A DNA stretch of 64,000 nucleotides from Gymnopilus junonius (GCA_015501075.1 JADNYJ010000158.1:24186-88185); one strand, 5' to 3'. Numbered from the stretch's first letter, positions 1 to 13,028 are shown. Program-made: numbers and translations. The notes: generated from the letters alone by a model not told the origin.

Positions 1-2
1 GT

Positions 3-3000
3 GGGCCGACACTGGACTTCCAGGAGTTCGCTAAACAATATCCCTTACCTCAACAATGTACTGAAGACCAGGATCGAATGATAGAGTCTATTGGACTTCT
101 TGAGTTTTCGAATCCTGTTTTTGATGAGGAATTTTCCACCCTTCAGATTCCAGGAGAGATTTGTGGCAAGGAAGAACCGGGGCCACGCCACTATTTTGAC
201 CCAGGGACTAAATTATCAGACACTCGGCATTGGCACAATCAGAAGTCAATATTACCTAGTCATCAGGGTGGATCTAGCTCGAAACTTGAGGACCCACGCG
301 CCAGATCTCGAAGGCTGCGTTCTGAACAGCGATTCATGAGCGCGTTGCAAGTACAAGCCGCTTCTCTGACTGGAGCGTCAGGAGCAAGTCTTCGGCAAAT
401 CATTATAGTCCCTGTTGGTTTGACAAAGACGGACAAGGATCCTATAAGCAAGGTATGCTAACTTTTGTAGTCTATATTTCACGAAGACTGAAAAGTTCAA
501 CCTTCCCAAGGCCGCTGCTCCACGCAAAAAAATTACGCCCGCCTTATCTTCAGCAGACAAGTTGAGACTCAAAATCAAGGAAGAAAAGGATGCCAAGCAG
601 AAGGATGCATCCGAAGCAAGGTGGACACACTTCTTATCGACGATCTCCGATTTCACCCTTTCACAGAAAGTAGCTGCAATGACCGATTTTTCTCGAAATC
701 AGAAATTAGACGCTCCTGCAATCTTATTGGAGATGCGGTTGTTCAACGTTAATCTTGAACTGCATACGTGGGTTGGAGAAACCGACCGCGACTCGGACCT
801 TGTTCGCGATCGGTACACAGTTTCTATCATGCGTGCAGTCAAGGACATTTTTGAAGCTGGTATCGTGACCCTCCAGGCGAAGAAAGTCTTGACTACTGTT
901 CTTATAGCCCTTGGCTTCAATGTTTACGTTTCTAATATCTTTCCTGCTGCCCAATTTCCCGAAGGTCAACGGCTTAGTTTTTCATTCATCAAACTACTTG
1001 ACTCAAAGACAAAGTCACCGCGATATCCCTTTATGGCAATTCAAGAGCATCCTGTTATATGGCAACTTCGTGTTTTTGGGGAGTACATGGACCGAAGCAT
1101 GGATAGCGCTCCTGATACTCGCGTTTCTTTCGAACCCGATGCCTGGCAGAGAAAGGTCCTGGACGGGATTGATAAAAATAAGTCCCTTTTGGTGGTTGGT
1201 GAGCTTTGGTCTTCCTGACTCACAATAAACATATGTCGACATTTAATTTTACTTCACAACAGCTCCTACCAGCGCTGGTAAAACCTTTATATCGTATTAT
1301 GCAATGGAAAAGGTTTTGCGGGAGTCTGATGATGGTATACTGGTTTATGTCGCTCCGACGAAGGCTCTTGTCACCCAAATTACTGCGGAAGTTTATGCTA
1401 GGTTCAGCAAAAACCTCAATGGAAGTAAGTGATGGCCGATATCATTTAGCCCTCTTAATATAACGTAAATTAGGAAGCTGCTGGGCAATTCATACTCGCG
1501 ACTTTAGGATACACGATCCTCAAAAATGTCAAATCCTCGTGACGGTCCCCGAGATGCTGGCGATAATGCTGCTTTCACCTCCCCTGGCGACTGTATGGAC
1601 TCCGAGAATCAAAAGGTCCGTTTTTCTCGAGCCACATAGAGACAGCTATGTAAATATGTATGTTGCAGAATTATTCTTGACGAAATTCATTCCATCGGGC
1701 AGCAAGAAGGTGGAGCGGTCTGGGAACAGATTATCCTCTTTGCGCCGTGTCCAATAATGTGTGTTAATAATGAAGCTAGTCTTTCAGGAGTCTGACAAGG
1801 TTTACCTAGTGGCTTATCTGCAACTATTGGTTCTCCAGACGTTTTTAGCCGCTGGCTAGAGTCAGTCCAAGAGGCTCACGGCTTTGCATATGAGTTTATT
1901 GAACATCGGAACCGATACTCCCATCTTCGAAAATTTTTCTATCAGATTGACGGCAAGGGACGCGTGTCGAGTTTGGGAAAACATAGTGCCACTAATCGCG
2001 CTAAATTCCTTCACCCTATCAGTCTGCTATCATTTGGACCTCGTTCCCTCCCTCCTGACCTATCCCTTGAAGCAAGAGACACACTGACCCTTTATAATGC
2101 TTTGCTCACCGTCAACGACCAAATAAGCACGGACCTTGAGCCTCTAGATCCGAGGAATTTTTTTCCAGAAGACCTGGTTTTCTTGCGTCAACAAGATATC
2201 CTCCTCTACGAATCGAAATTGAAGGATATTCTGATTGGTCTCTTGGCAATGTCTGATCCGCAAGATGTTTCTTCCCCTATTGGTCGTGTTATCCAAGTGC
2301 TGGACCCAACAATGATGGACATGGCAAATATTGCACCAGCACCTACCGCGTTCCAAAACGACTTGCTAATGCTGCTGGCTGACTTATTCGCCAAAAATGA
2401 ATTGGTATGTCGTGGCATTCATAAGGAGTTATGATATACTAATTCACGATTTAAGCCCGCCATTTTATTTAATTTCGATAGGACCAATTGCGAAATAATG
2501 GCTCAGAGCTTAATTGCACATTTGGAAAGCTTGGAGCACCAGTGGCGTTCAGAGGACGCTCGCTGGATTCAGAAAATGAAAGAATGGAATCTTTGGAAAA
2601 GCCAATCAAAAGCTCGGGAGAAAGCGCTTGATAAGCTTAAGAAGAGAAAAAAAACGAATGACGAAAACGACAAGCAAGATGACTCAGATCCTTCTTGGCA
2701 GAGCTCCTTTGACCCAGAGGACCCATCGCCCGAATTCTCGTTTGTAGGGCGTCGTTCACATTACTCATACTCGGACCTTGAAAAGCAGATTGAGGAATTA
2801 AGGTGGACGAGCATACCCTCATGGGCCTTCGATGCCCTCAAGCGAGGTATCGGTGTTCATCATGCAGGTATGAATAAACACTATCGAAGTCTAGTGGAAA
2901 GGCCAGTATTAATGTTTTAATGTGCATTTTGAGGACTATTCCTAATCGACTCTGTAGTCTTTTTCGCCAGGGTTTTATACAAGTTGTCATTGCCACTGGT

Positions 3001-4580
3001 TCGTGAATTACTTTAGCGTCGACAACGACTTGACTCAATCAAATCATTAGGCACTCTTGCTTTAGGCATTAATGCACCGGCAAAGACCACCATCTTCTGC
3101 GGAGACTCTCCCTACTTAACTTCTTTAATGGTGGATGTTTTTTGGTGTTTTATACATTTTACTCTTCTGACACTGCCCTTTCATAGTATCGCCAATGTGC
3201 CGGTCGCGCCGGACGTCGAGGATATGACTTGAGAGGCAATGTCGTTTTCTATGGTCTTCCTGCTGACCGTGTACGGCGTCTTGTATTGTCGAAGCTTCCG
3301 ACCCTGGGCGGCAATTTTCCAGCTACGTCAACGATGACTCTTCGATTATTTAATTTACTAGACGGCTCGAAAGGTTCTGATTTTGCTCGCCATGCTATTA
3401 AGAGTATCATGTCTCTGCCACATATTACGCTGAATTCTGATATTGGAAGGGAGCAACTTTTGCATCACCTCCGATTCAGCATCGAATATCTCAGGCGCAG
3501 TGGGCTTCTTGATGGAACTGGAAAACCGGTCAACCTCTTCATCGTTGCCACACATTTGTATGTGAGTAAAGTCGCACTCTTTTTTTTACTCTGTTATTTA
3601 TAAGGTAATTGCAGTACGCCGAACCTAGCAATTTTGCTTTTGTGGCGCTGATGCGAGCGGGCGTGTTTCATAGGATATGCAATCGTCTTGACGCAGAAGA
3701 TGCGAAGAAAGGATGTATGATGGTTTTGTGCAATCTTTTTGGAAGACGATACCTTTCCCAAATCTTCGCGAATGAGAGGAACATAGAGGAATTGACCCAA
3801 AAATATCCCTCTATGGTCGTCTTGCCGCCCCTTCCAGAAGATGCTCAGGATGTCCTAATCCAGCACGAAGCAGAAATATTACGCATCTTCACGGGCTATG
3901 CTTTCGCTTTCGCATCTCAATACGGGACCAAGATTGGGCCAGATGACACTCTACCGTTGAGTTGCACTCGTTACTCTGCAAGTGACGAAGGGAATATTAG
4001 CCCTCTTCGGGCACACCTCCGCAAGGCGGCAATTCCCGTCACGATTCGGTCTTCATTTGTTGCCAATTCTGGGCATAACGATTCGTTCAATACTGTCTTC
4101 GAACTCTGCAATACGGCTCGGACTGGCCTCAATCTTAACGGCCATGCCATACCTACCATGTCACCCTTCACCACAAATGGAGGAGGTGGCCTGGAACACC
4201 GCCTCAACGCTTATATTTTGGATTTCTACATCCATGGACAAGTCTCCACATTAGCCAAAGCTAATTGTATTCGCCGAGGAGATGTTTGGTATTTACTTCA
4301 GGACTTCATGTTGACGCTAATGACTGTCAAGACGGGATTGCAACAGCTTCTATGGGCCACTTCAATTGATGCCAATGCTGAAAAGGATTCAGACACAAGC
4401 GACCTCAAAACCTATGATATTGGCGATGATTTTGCGATTGGGGAAGGAGAGACTGGAAGCGAAGATGCAGAATCGTTGGGGCTTCCAGACAACGCATCTC
4501 CTGCAGACAAGAAGGTGTACAGGATACTGACTGAGATTTGCAGTGAATTCGAAGAAAAATTCCGGGCCATGTGGGCGTAG
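3..4580 (+). CDS. DDX60-like Ski2-family RNA helicase, 5' end outside the window
   Basis: A superfamily 2 DExD/H RNA helicase related to DDX60 and Ski2, expected to unwind RNA using ATP. The frame is already open at base 3, so the N-terminus lies upstream. Spliced motifs appear in order: Walker A APTSAGKT (about 1263-1285), APTKAL (about 1350), DEIH box (about 1685-1696), GLSATIG (about 1810), [13 protein letters not shown] (2456-2495), RGIGVHHAG (about 2845), [11 protein letters not shown] (about 3050) and motif [12 protein letters not shown] (about 3190). A helical C-terminal region runs to the TAG at 4578-4580. Introns are about 50-65 nt, for example 2405-2455. One junction near 453-470 is unclear: the frame changes across only 18 nt that look like donor, branch and acceptor, so the real donor probably lies upstream, perhaps at 418. 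The gene converges on a kinase remnant 108 bp downstream. DDX60 has antiviral roles in animals; its fungal role is unknown. Confidence 0.9.
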
Positions 4581-4688
4581 AGGGGAGAGGTCCCTTTGAA
4601 GGGTGGCCATTCTACAAAAGATACGCTGTACCACCCGACATTGTCTTATAAAAAATCTGCATTATCGTATCCCAAATAACGCATCTAT

Positions 4689-5760
4689 TTAATTTAACCA
4701 TGGATGGTGGCTAAGGTCTGACGCGCTGGCCCTATCGGATGGCTTCAACCTCAACATTGAGCGCAAGAGCGAGACGCAGACTGGTAGCTCTTTCGTTGCC
4801 AAGACGTTATAGAATTTAAGAGCATCCTCCAATCCAACAACTCCTTCAGCCTGCAGGTATAGCACATCTGTAGAGAAAATTAACCTTAGATTTAGACCTC
4901 AAGTTGCTAGTACCGTCGTCAGTAAAGCATTCCATGTAGTGCTTCCCTTTTCGAATATAGGAGATATCATACTCATCCCCAACTACAGCTGGCATATGAG
5001 CAAGATGATAAGCTTCCGCAGTCCAGGTCGGTCCTTTACGAGGGACAAAAAGCCACCAGCCAGTTAGAAGCTCAAAAATCTGGAGCTCATGGTATGTTAA
5101 TTGAAACGGAAGAAACAGCGCGAAAAAAGGAGCTGACCAGGCACCCTAAATTCCAAATGTCTGCCCTGGTGTCCCATCCACAGCCTATGATTACTTCGGG
5201 AGCTCGTAGAGCATATGGCTGGATGATATTTGCGTGACGCCCGTCAACTGTAGCTGCTGCAACTTGCAAAAATCAATCTTCAGAGAGAAACACATCAAAT
5301 AAGTCCAATACCAGTGCCAAAGTCGGTCAATCCAATACTGAATTTTGAAAGTTTAATGAGTTCTTCGATGTCACCTAAATTGAATGAATGAGGAGATGAA
5401 AGGGGCGCAGATTCCGTGGATATCGAACGGGTAAAAGCCGCTTCGTTGGTCAACTGGGAGATCCAACTGCTCTTCAGGCCATTTCGCCAGCGATCCCATA
5501 CATCGCTTGAGGAAGGTTAGCGAAGTACACCGTCTGAAGAGCTTCACGATATTCATATTTACAAGTTGTTGAAGAACGACGGGTGACCCGCAAGGAACAT
5601 CGATCCTTCTCACTTTCCCACGGTGACAGAATCCTGCCAGGACCTGCTTGCATATTTCGAGGGCATTCGGCTACACAACCTCAAGCACGAAAGTTATTCT
5701 CTTCGGCGGAAGCCAGCTAAGGAAGAAAACGAACTGTACTGATTTATCCAGACTAAGAAT
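4689..5760 (-). pseudogene. SRPK-like protein kinase remnant (C-lobe only)
   Basis: The minus strand encodes a good kinase C-lobe of the type common in mushroom SRPK-like families. Visible are GLTDFGTA (DFG motif, about 5307-5330), a YALRAPEVI segment (APE motif), DIWNLGCL, ELLTGWWLF, an AYHLAHMPAVVGDEY segment, and a final helix ending LSHHPWLN before the stop at 4689-4691. Three or four short introns can be spliced in frame. Further upstream, at 5372-5760, the catalytic-loop region is hard to read in one frame, the HxD motif is not recognisable and no N-lobe or start is found. I infer a 5'-truncated or decayed copy. A functional gene with unusual exons is less likely. Confidence 0.55.
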
Positions 5761-6208
5761 AAGGACCCAGGACGCATGTAGTCGGAATCAGTTTGAAAAT
5801 AAAAATACATCTAGCCCAGCAAGATGATGGACTATGTAAAGACACACCCAAGGCAAACAAGGTCCCTGAATCATACATGAAACATGCTTATAAAGCTGAC
5901 AGAACAAGGGGGTTGTTTAATGTCGTCGTCTTGCAAACTCGACCCTGAAGGTAGAGGTGGAGGGAGGCAAATAAGAATATTCATGTGAATGTGTGCATAA
6001 CATGAGGGCCTTTTGAATAATCTTTCCTTGACTGTCCTTGGACAGAGGGACCCAGTGATGATACAGGTGCATCCGGCCCTAGCTTCGCAGAAGAATCGGT
6101 GGCGTGGGAGAGATTCGTACGCTCCAGAGAATTCATGGTATGCCCACCGCCACAGGCGACAATAAGGGGGCTTCCGAATAATACCACGCAATTTGAAGCA
6201 GGCAGCAA
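5761..6208. other. Intergenic, no gene seen
   Basis: This stretch lies between the kinase remnant and the 3' end of the NACHT gene. It contains only short frames with no recognisable domain and probably holds the 3' untranslated region of the NACHT gene. Confidence 0.5.
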
Positions 6209-9200
6209 CTAGTCGTACGCCAGATCCAGAAAATGGCTGGACGTGGCTGATGATATTTCAGAGTATGTCACAGTGACATCGCTGTCACTCCTAAACGACA
6301 CAATTCTCCTTCGCTTGAATTGTTGAAAACGCGCCAGGTCTTCCTCCCATCGTTGGCGGATAACACTAGTTTGGATCTCTGGCTGCTTTTGTCCGACCTT
6401 CTGCCAAGTTATATCGTTAGTTCGGATACTCAAACGATAACACAGCGAGGATAAGCATACCTTCAACCACTCGAGAATAGCATCAATGGATCTTGCCTTG
6501 GCCGCCCTTTCACTAGAAGGCAATCCCTCTGCTAGCCACGGTCCCAGAGGCATGGTTCTCAACTGTTCTAAAATCTTTGGACTGGGAGATGCTCTTGTCA
6601 GGTGGAACCGCCATTCCGTATGAGAGGCAACGATCTTCCAATCCTTCGTTCTGGATTTGCGCAGTCAGTAATGCTCTAGCAGTTCAACAATGAGGAAAAT
6701 AAAACTGACAAATCGGAAACATGTGGATTACAACGATCTAAACATATCTCAGCCATCTGGGTGTGGTATACCGACGCTGGAAGATAAAGGGGACCCGCAC
6801 GTTCTTTCTTGGTCAGAAACGAGGTCAAAGATGCTCGAAGACCATGCAAAGCGAGTAGCGTCTCTGAAACCTTGATGACATCTGCATCTATGATTGGTGC
6901 AGGAAGAGATACAACCTCGTCCACTGAGATGCTCCTACTTATCGCAGCAAGAAATGGTTTTCGGAGCGTGATTTCCCTATGACCTTGTGAAGATGTACCG
7001 ATCTCAAGGATCTGACGATATATGTGGTTGCTGATCTTGACAAGTGCATGCTTAACATTGCGGTCCATCTGAAGGACCTTCATGAGTTATCGCGACAGCA
7101 CCGATAAGGAATCCGATTCTTTTTACCTTGGATGAAATCTGACGGTAAACCCAGTCAAGGATTCGGCGTGTAGCAGACCAAATGAGGTCAACGTTGCGGA
7201 CTGGTGCCTCGTTTAAGCATGGGACATCGTAGGTGATACTCGTCATGACGTCTAGTAGCTTCATTTTGTCATTGTGGTATTGCACTGCAGCTCCCAGAGA
7301 ATCGACGCCGATAGAATCAAGGCATGCTTTGAGAATCCGATCGAGATACTCTAAAGCTCCTGGCTCTCTTCAGAGGAAGTGGAAAAGACCAATCAAATTG
7401 AAGTCGTTGTGCCAGCGAATGGTAACTCACTTTGTACCTTTCACCCAAGCTGGGCGGAAAATCATCTTGATGATTTGGCACAGATCAAGCAGGTGTCGGA
7501 CCTTTGGATCCCAATACCACGTACCCGCCCTGTCTGGATCACGGAGAAAGGCAGAAAAGTGAGGGTTTATCCATACGACGTCCGTCGACACGTGCCCTTG
7601 CCCAGCAGCCAAGACTTGCGTCCAATAGCTTGTATCCCACTGATAAATGAACTTCTGGTTTCTTTCGACGGCCAGCGACAGTTCATTGGCACCATGTCCG
7701 CAGATATTTTCCAGCCAATCGAACAATACGGGCGTTTCGCGGTCAATGAGGCCTGGAAGCTGATTGAGGAGCTCGAGAACTTCTTTTGACGACGAAAGGG
7801 CGCTCTGGTATAACTTGTCAAGCAGGGTTCGGTATTCGGTAAAAAGGTGCTTTATATCCTCGTTCAATGCGTTGTTACCGGAAGCAGATGATAGGTTAGG
7901 AGTCTCTTTGGTCCAATGAGAGTGCTCCGATTGGAAATTCGCCGGATTGAGGAGCTGAGGTTCCAAGTGGCCAGAATCAGAAAGCGCAGCCTGAAAATGA
8001 ATCATGAACCATATGAAGGAGTATATGACAAAGAAAGAAAACTCCGAACCTCAGCAAGGGCAGTCAGCATAGAATGAAGCCCTTGAAAAGAGTCATTCCA
8101 GATTTTGTCGTTGTGTGGTCTTTTTGGAGGAAAGATGACACGAAGCGGTGACAGTTCTTCGACAATAGTGGCTCGCGTAGTTGATTGACACCGACTAAGG
8201 TGGATGCCCAGATGATGCTTTAAGTATCCCCAGGTTTCGTGACAGAGAGGGGGAAGTTTATTTTCATAACTTGAGTAACAAATCAGCACTGCTAGTGATA
8301 TTAAGTCAAAGAAAATATAGATATCTCACCTCCAAGGTACATATATCCAATGCTTCATCAACTGTGACCCAGCTTTTACGAGTTCAAAGTGGGCTGCATC
8401 CAAGTCAACGACAAAGTGCTTTGGACACCGATTAGAATCTAAAAGATAATCTATAAAGGTAGCGTGGTGTAGACGTAGCCCTCGCGTTTGGTCGTACTCG
8501 AAACGGTTGCTGAACTTGTGTCTTTCATAATAATCCTCTTCGTCATCAGGCATCTTGACCAAAGAATGCAACCCTCGAAGCGTGACGGTCACGTCACTCT
8601 TCTGAATACCAAGGAGGTCCGCGTAAACCTCAGGTGGTTGCGGACAATGCAGGATAAGGAGGAGGGAGAGGATGCGAGCGAGATTATCTGGGTATGGGCA
8701 GGTATGTAAGATTTGAGTATAGAGGCTGTCGACGTTTGTATTGAGGGTTGGCGACGACGGGGGTGTTCCGGCGGGGCTCAATACTATATCCAGTTGTTTC
8801 TTGGGATCGTATCGATCAGCGCCTACAAACTTGATAACAGTTGCGGGGTAAATGAAGTGGCCTGACGATTTCTCTACGAGACGATCGAGGACTTCCGTAG
8901 GTGGCCATGGTTTCGCTGTCGGTGGTATGAGATCAGAATTGAGCTCAGCGATCTTGTCAAACTCTTCTTGGAGGTAAATCCGAATGTCGCGGTCCGGGTT
9001 AAGAGAGGAGTCAAGAGACAGGCGGCGTGTTCTATGGTCTAGATGGGGCAGGTTAAAGGTGTTACGAATGTGCACCTCAAATCGGCTGGTGATGAGGAAA
9101 CGGAATCGTACCCCGGAGTTGGCCAAGAATCCTGCGATCAGGTTCAGAACCCGTCTGTGAGATTCGAGGCTTTGACATTCATCTAGTCCATCTATTATCA

Positions 9201-9868
9201 CAAGATAAATAGGTGGCAGTGGGACTGTAAGTCTTTGCAAGGGCTCGACGATGAGGGCCTGTAACTGCGCGTGAACATCTTTGGTATGTAGAGCCGGATC
9301 CAAGAGCATGGCGCGGTTGACATATTCTCTGAGACCAGGAATGTGTAATGCAAGCTGATAGGCGATTGTAGCAAACAGAAGGCGCTCGTCATCGCGTCCA
9401 GGTTTCCCCTTAGAGAAGAAAAAGGATGCAGCAAGGCGATCTTCAGCTAGGCGATAAAACTCTGCGATACTTTGCATTATGGCAGATTTTCCTGCTCCAG
9501 CGGGTCCATACAGCCATAATATGTCTGTCGAGCTCGCTTCATCCTCTATCCAGGAAATGATGAGGTCGATGATTTTTCTGCGAGTTCTTGGATGACATTT
9601 GGGGGGTGGAAAGCGCTCATAAGAGTCGTGAAGTGCCCCAGTCGCAATCACTTTACTCAGGGCCTGCAAACCTAGGAAAAAACGTTCGAGCTCTCGTTGG
9701 GCAGCCTCAAATAAGTAGTAAGATCATACCTTCCTCGCTTTCATTGTGGTAGAAATTGCCATGAACTTCATAGTGGTGATGATTCCCATTTACTTGCGTA
9801 AATTGACCCCCATAGATATTCAAATCGTTTTCAAGACCAGAGAAGAATCCTGCTTCATGCGTTGACAT
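6209..9868 (-). CDS. NACHT-domain STAND NTPase (fungal NLR-like protein)
   Basis: A fungal NLR-like signal-transduction ATPase. Exon 1 starts at ATG 9868 and encodes about 46 residues rich in Gly, Asn and His (segments NIYGGQFTQVNGNHHH and VHGNFYHN). A 58-nt intron follows. The NACHT exon (about 9669-8326) has Walker A GPAGAGKSA (about 9483-9510), Walker B LVIIDGLDECQ (about 9177-9207) and a sensor-like RFLITSR, followed by the winged-helix-like region found downstream of NACHT in this family. Later exons (8289-8042, 7988-7427, about 7370-7125, 7083-6715, 6660-6475, 6415-6209) join in frame through short introns and encode a helical C-terminal part in which I see no clear TPR, ankyrin or WD repeats. 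The stop is at 6209-6211. These proteins act in non-self recognition or programmed cell death in some fungi; the specificity of this one is unknown. No frameshift is apparent. Confidence 0.85.
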
Positions 9869-10168
9869 AGACGAGTGCTGAGAAGTTGTCCTGCTGATTT
9901 GGGGTTATATAGGTCATTTCGTTAGGTTCGGGGCGGTGCGGATAGCTGTGCTGTAAATGTCAGTGGTGGTCGTGATCAAAGCCGTGCTCTTTGACCCCGG
10001 CGGTTGATGGGACTGGTTCACCACTTCCCACATACACTCCCTTCCTGCCTTGGGCACAACATCAAAACGACGTCGAGCGGCCGTACTTGAGAGCTTTGAC
10101 GCGTTTCTAACGCTCCTTGCCAAGGCTAGTGCGAACGACAACCTCTGGATCTGAATCAACCGCCAGCT
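9869..10168. promoter_or_regulatory. Short divergent intergenic region
   Basis: About 300 bp separate the start of the NACHT gene (-) from the first recognisable codons of the Vps39-like gene (+). It must carry the NACHT promoter. I looked here for the missing CNH domain of the Vps39-like gene and found none; all three plus frames are interrupted. Confidence 0.35.
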
Positions 10169-13028
10169 ATGACGAGACCACCTGTCTTTCCGCGTTCAAG
10201 TATTCTTGTCCTTGGTTCCACTTCTATCCAGTCCTTGGTGCCTTCGACGATAATATCTCAATTGGAATCACTGTTAGAAAGCCACAGGTTAGAAGATGCC
10301 TATAATTTGGCGGACCAGAGGCGGAAGAAACTCGAGGAGAGCCTTGAAATTGACGAAGATGAAGTAAGTTATGAAAACAGCTGTCTTTTCGTACCCAGTT
10401 CTAAATTCATGTTCAGGCAGAGGAACTACGCTACGTATACCAAAGAATTGGATTTCAATGTTTCGCGGAAACCTTATTCGAAGATACTGGAAAGCATCTG
10501 TTCAACGGAGAGGTCGACCCCAGGCTGCTCATCAGCTATTATCCGGACCTAAGAGGGACGCTATTTTCTCAGGACGATGCTATGAACGTTTTCTCTGGCG
10601 TGGCAGAGCATATGCCTATGGAAGCCTCTGTGGACGACATCAGTGAGTCTTGTTTCTTTCTCTTAACATCCCCCTACCGTGCCTTCGAAAAGCCTATTTC
10701 TTTCATTAATGTCCGTTAGTGGATGTACCCTTAGCCCCCGTTGACATGTAGTCCTTTTTCCCCCTTCGCACACTATGTTCCTGTGTTGGAACTGATATTC
10801 AGTTGTGTCGAACCTAGTCAGGAATTATTCGCCTCATTTGGCTCCAGACACGCAGACTGCCCCTCCAACTGCGGAATTAAGGAAAATTCTGGGGATGGCG
10901 GCGAGAGAGATGCTTCTTGTATTCTTAAAGAGGAACCGAACGCGGCGGACGTGTCAAAGGGCAAAGACATTGGGAGCACTGGCGAATCCATAGACATTGT
11001 AAGCTTCCGTCCTCCATCAACTGCATATCACGCTAACGACGCAATTTTCCAAGGCAATCGACACAGTACTTGCGAAATTATACGCCCAATTTGAGAAGAC
11101 GGAGGAACTATACGCACTTCTCCAACAATCAAATGACGTTTCGGTGCACGAGGTGGAACCAATACTGAAAAGTATGGGACAATACAACGCATTATGTATG
11201 TTGTATGAACAGCGTGGAGACGACTTGAAAGTCCTGGACGTCTTGGCCAAGTGGGTATTCAGGTTTGTTTTACCTTTCCTGCTTGGCTCATTATGCATCG
11301 GCATCTAGACTTATCGATGGTGAATGGTCTGACGAGGATATCAAGGACCCGACCTCGCAGCTGGTCAATCTGTTAACGGAGAAGCGTGATAGAGCTTTAA
11401 TACAGCGCTGGGGCGTCTGGTTGACGAAGAGGGACCCGAAATACGGGTTGAAGGTGAATGTCATCTTCTTCCCATCTTTCTCGGCGTATACTGATATATG
11501 ATTGGTTTTCAAGCTTCTGATGCCAAGAGACACAGGAAAACGGCGAGAAAAGCCAGAAGAAGACATTGCTTTATTGGAGCAGATTCAGGAGGCGAACCCC
11601 GTTGCTGGCACTCAATATCTGGAATATTTGGTATTGCAAAGGCGAACCTCAGTGCGTTTGTCCGTATTCAGACCTCATGCAGTTGTTAATTATTCCCGCA
11701 GTCTAGGGAGTTGCATATGCGATTAGCACTATCATGTGTTAATCAGGTACTTTCATTTCTCAAAGATGAATCTGTCGCAAAACTCTGGAGGGCAAAGGGT
11801 GATCATTATCTCATTCTGCCGATGTTCCTGATTTATAATACCTTCTACAGCATCCTCTTATTCTTCATCAAGGCACGACAATTCTTTTCTCTCTTACTTC
11901 GCATCAACTACGCCAGATTCCGAACATAAGCGAGCGAGGCTAAAGACTATCCTGCTGCTTGCCGGATCTTCGCTGTACGATCCTGAAGCTGTCCGGGAAC
12001 GAATAGCAGAATGTGGAAAAATCCTCAAGCTTGAGCTCGCTATCATTGATGGGAAGGCAAGCTCTTGCAATTCTTTCTTTCTTTGGTGGCAAGTCCTGAC
12101 AGAATTTCTGGCAGCTCGGCAGACATAGGTCGGCTTTAGAAATCCTCGTCAATGACCTTAACGACTCCACTTCTGCCGAAGCCTATTGTACATTGGGCGG
12201 CGACATTGTGCCACCAAAAGTTGCTCAGGCAATAGCGGGTGATTTGGGACTACAAGATTGGGTCACGGTCTTGTTCGGGCTGTCTCCTCCAACAAAAGGT
12301 GTGAATGGGAAGGGCGCAGGGCCGACCCCAGTGACGAGGCTGAAAACTGTTAATGAAGAATTGAAGAAGGAGTTGTTGAAAATATTACTAGAAGTGTACA
12401 TGGATGTTGAGTGAGTACCTATTTATCTCTTCCTTCTAGTGTACTGACGATTCCCAGAAAATCGGATCGTGCCGCTCAACTCCTGAACGCGCAAGCTGTG
12501 AATCTTGACATCCTGGATGTAAGTTGTCAATCATTAGAGTGTTCCACTTTTTCGTCAATTTTTGACATATCTTTCCCGTAGGTCATATCACTAGTCCCTG
12601 CGAATTGGCCTGTCAACTTGATGACTTCTTTCCTTGCTCGTTCTTTTCGGCGGACATTGCACATCCAACATGAGGGCAAGATCGTCAAAAACATCAGCGC
12701 CGGACAGAACCTTGAGGTGTGTAGTGCAGATCTATATCCGGCGTTCCCAGTCTTTTTCTATCAATTTTTCTGACAATTGCATGTATTCCCTTAGGTCAAG
12801 GATCGGACATGGGACGTTCTCCGAGAGGAGGGCGCCATCATTGAGGAGGAGCTCGTGGATGATGACGACGAGACTGAGGACGAAGCAGGTCCTCGGTCAT
12901 TCGACGAGAAGGGAGCCCTGTCTGAACACGTTGCCATGCAGATTGTGCCTGGATTGGATGACAGTCTGCTCCAGGTGGCACAGCATGCGTCTGCTGGCCA
13001 TGAAGGGGGAATAGATGATCTCAGTTAA
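10169..13028 (+). pseudogene. Vps39/TRAP1-type vacuolar sorting protein lacking its CNH domain, probable frameshift
   Basis: The protein matches the C-terminal two thirds of the Vam6/Vps39/TRAP1 family, which are HOPS/CORVET tethering subunits at endosomes and the vacuole. Recognisable stretches are LVLGSTSIQSLVPSTI, ELRYVYQRIGFQCF, ISYYPDLRGTLFS, VRNYSPHLAPDT, AIDTVLAKLYAQF and a C-terminal VPGLDDSLLQVAQHA before the TAA at 13026-13028. Family members normally begin with a CNH domain of about 300 residues, which is absent here: the NACHT gene starts only 300 bp upstream. Near 10915-10940 the frame that encodes ILGMAAREMLLVFL is not the frame that joins correctly to the next exon (which starts AIDTVL), so a frameshift is likely. 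The intron at about 12057-12114 uses a GC donor. Other exons splice cleanly. It may be a truncated pseudogene or a gene with an unseen N-terminal arrangement. Confidence 0.65.

Noticed and set aside
453..470. An 18-nt intron
   Set aside because: Below any credible spliceosomal intron size; a longer intron with an upstream donor is more likely.
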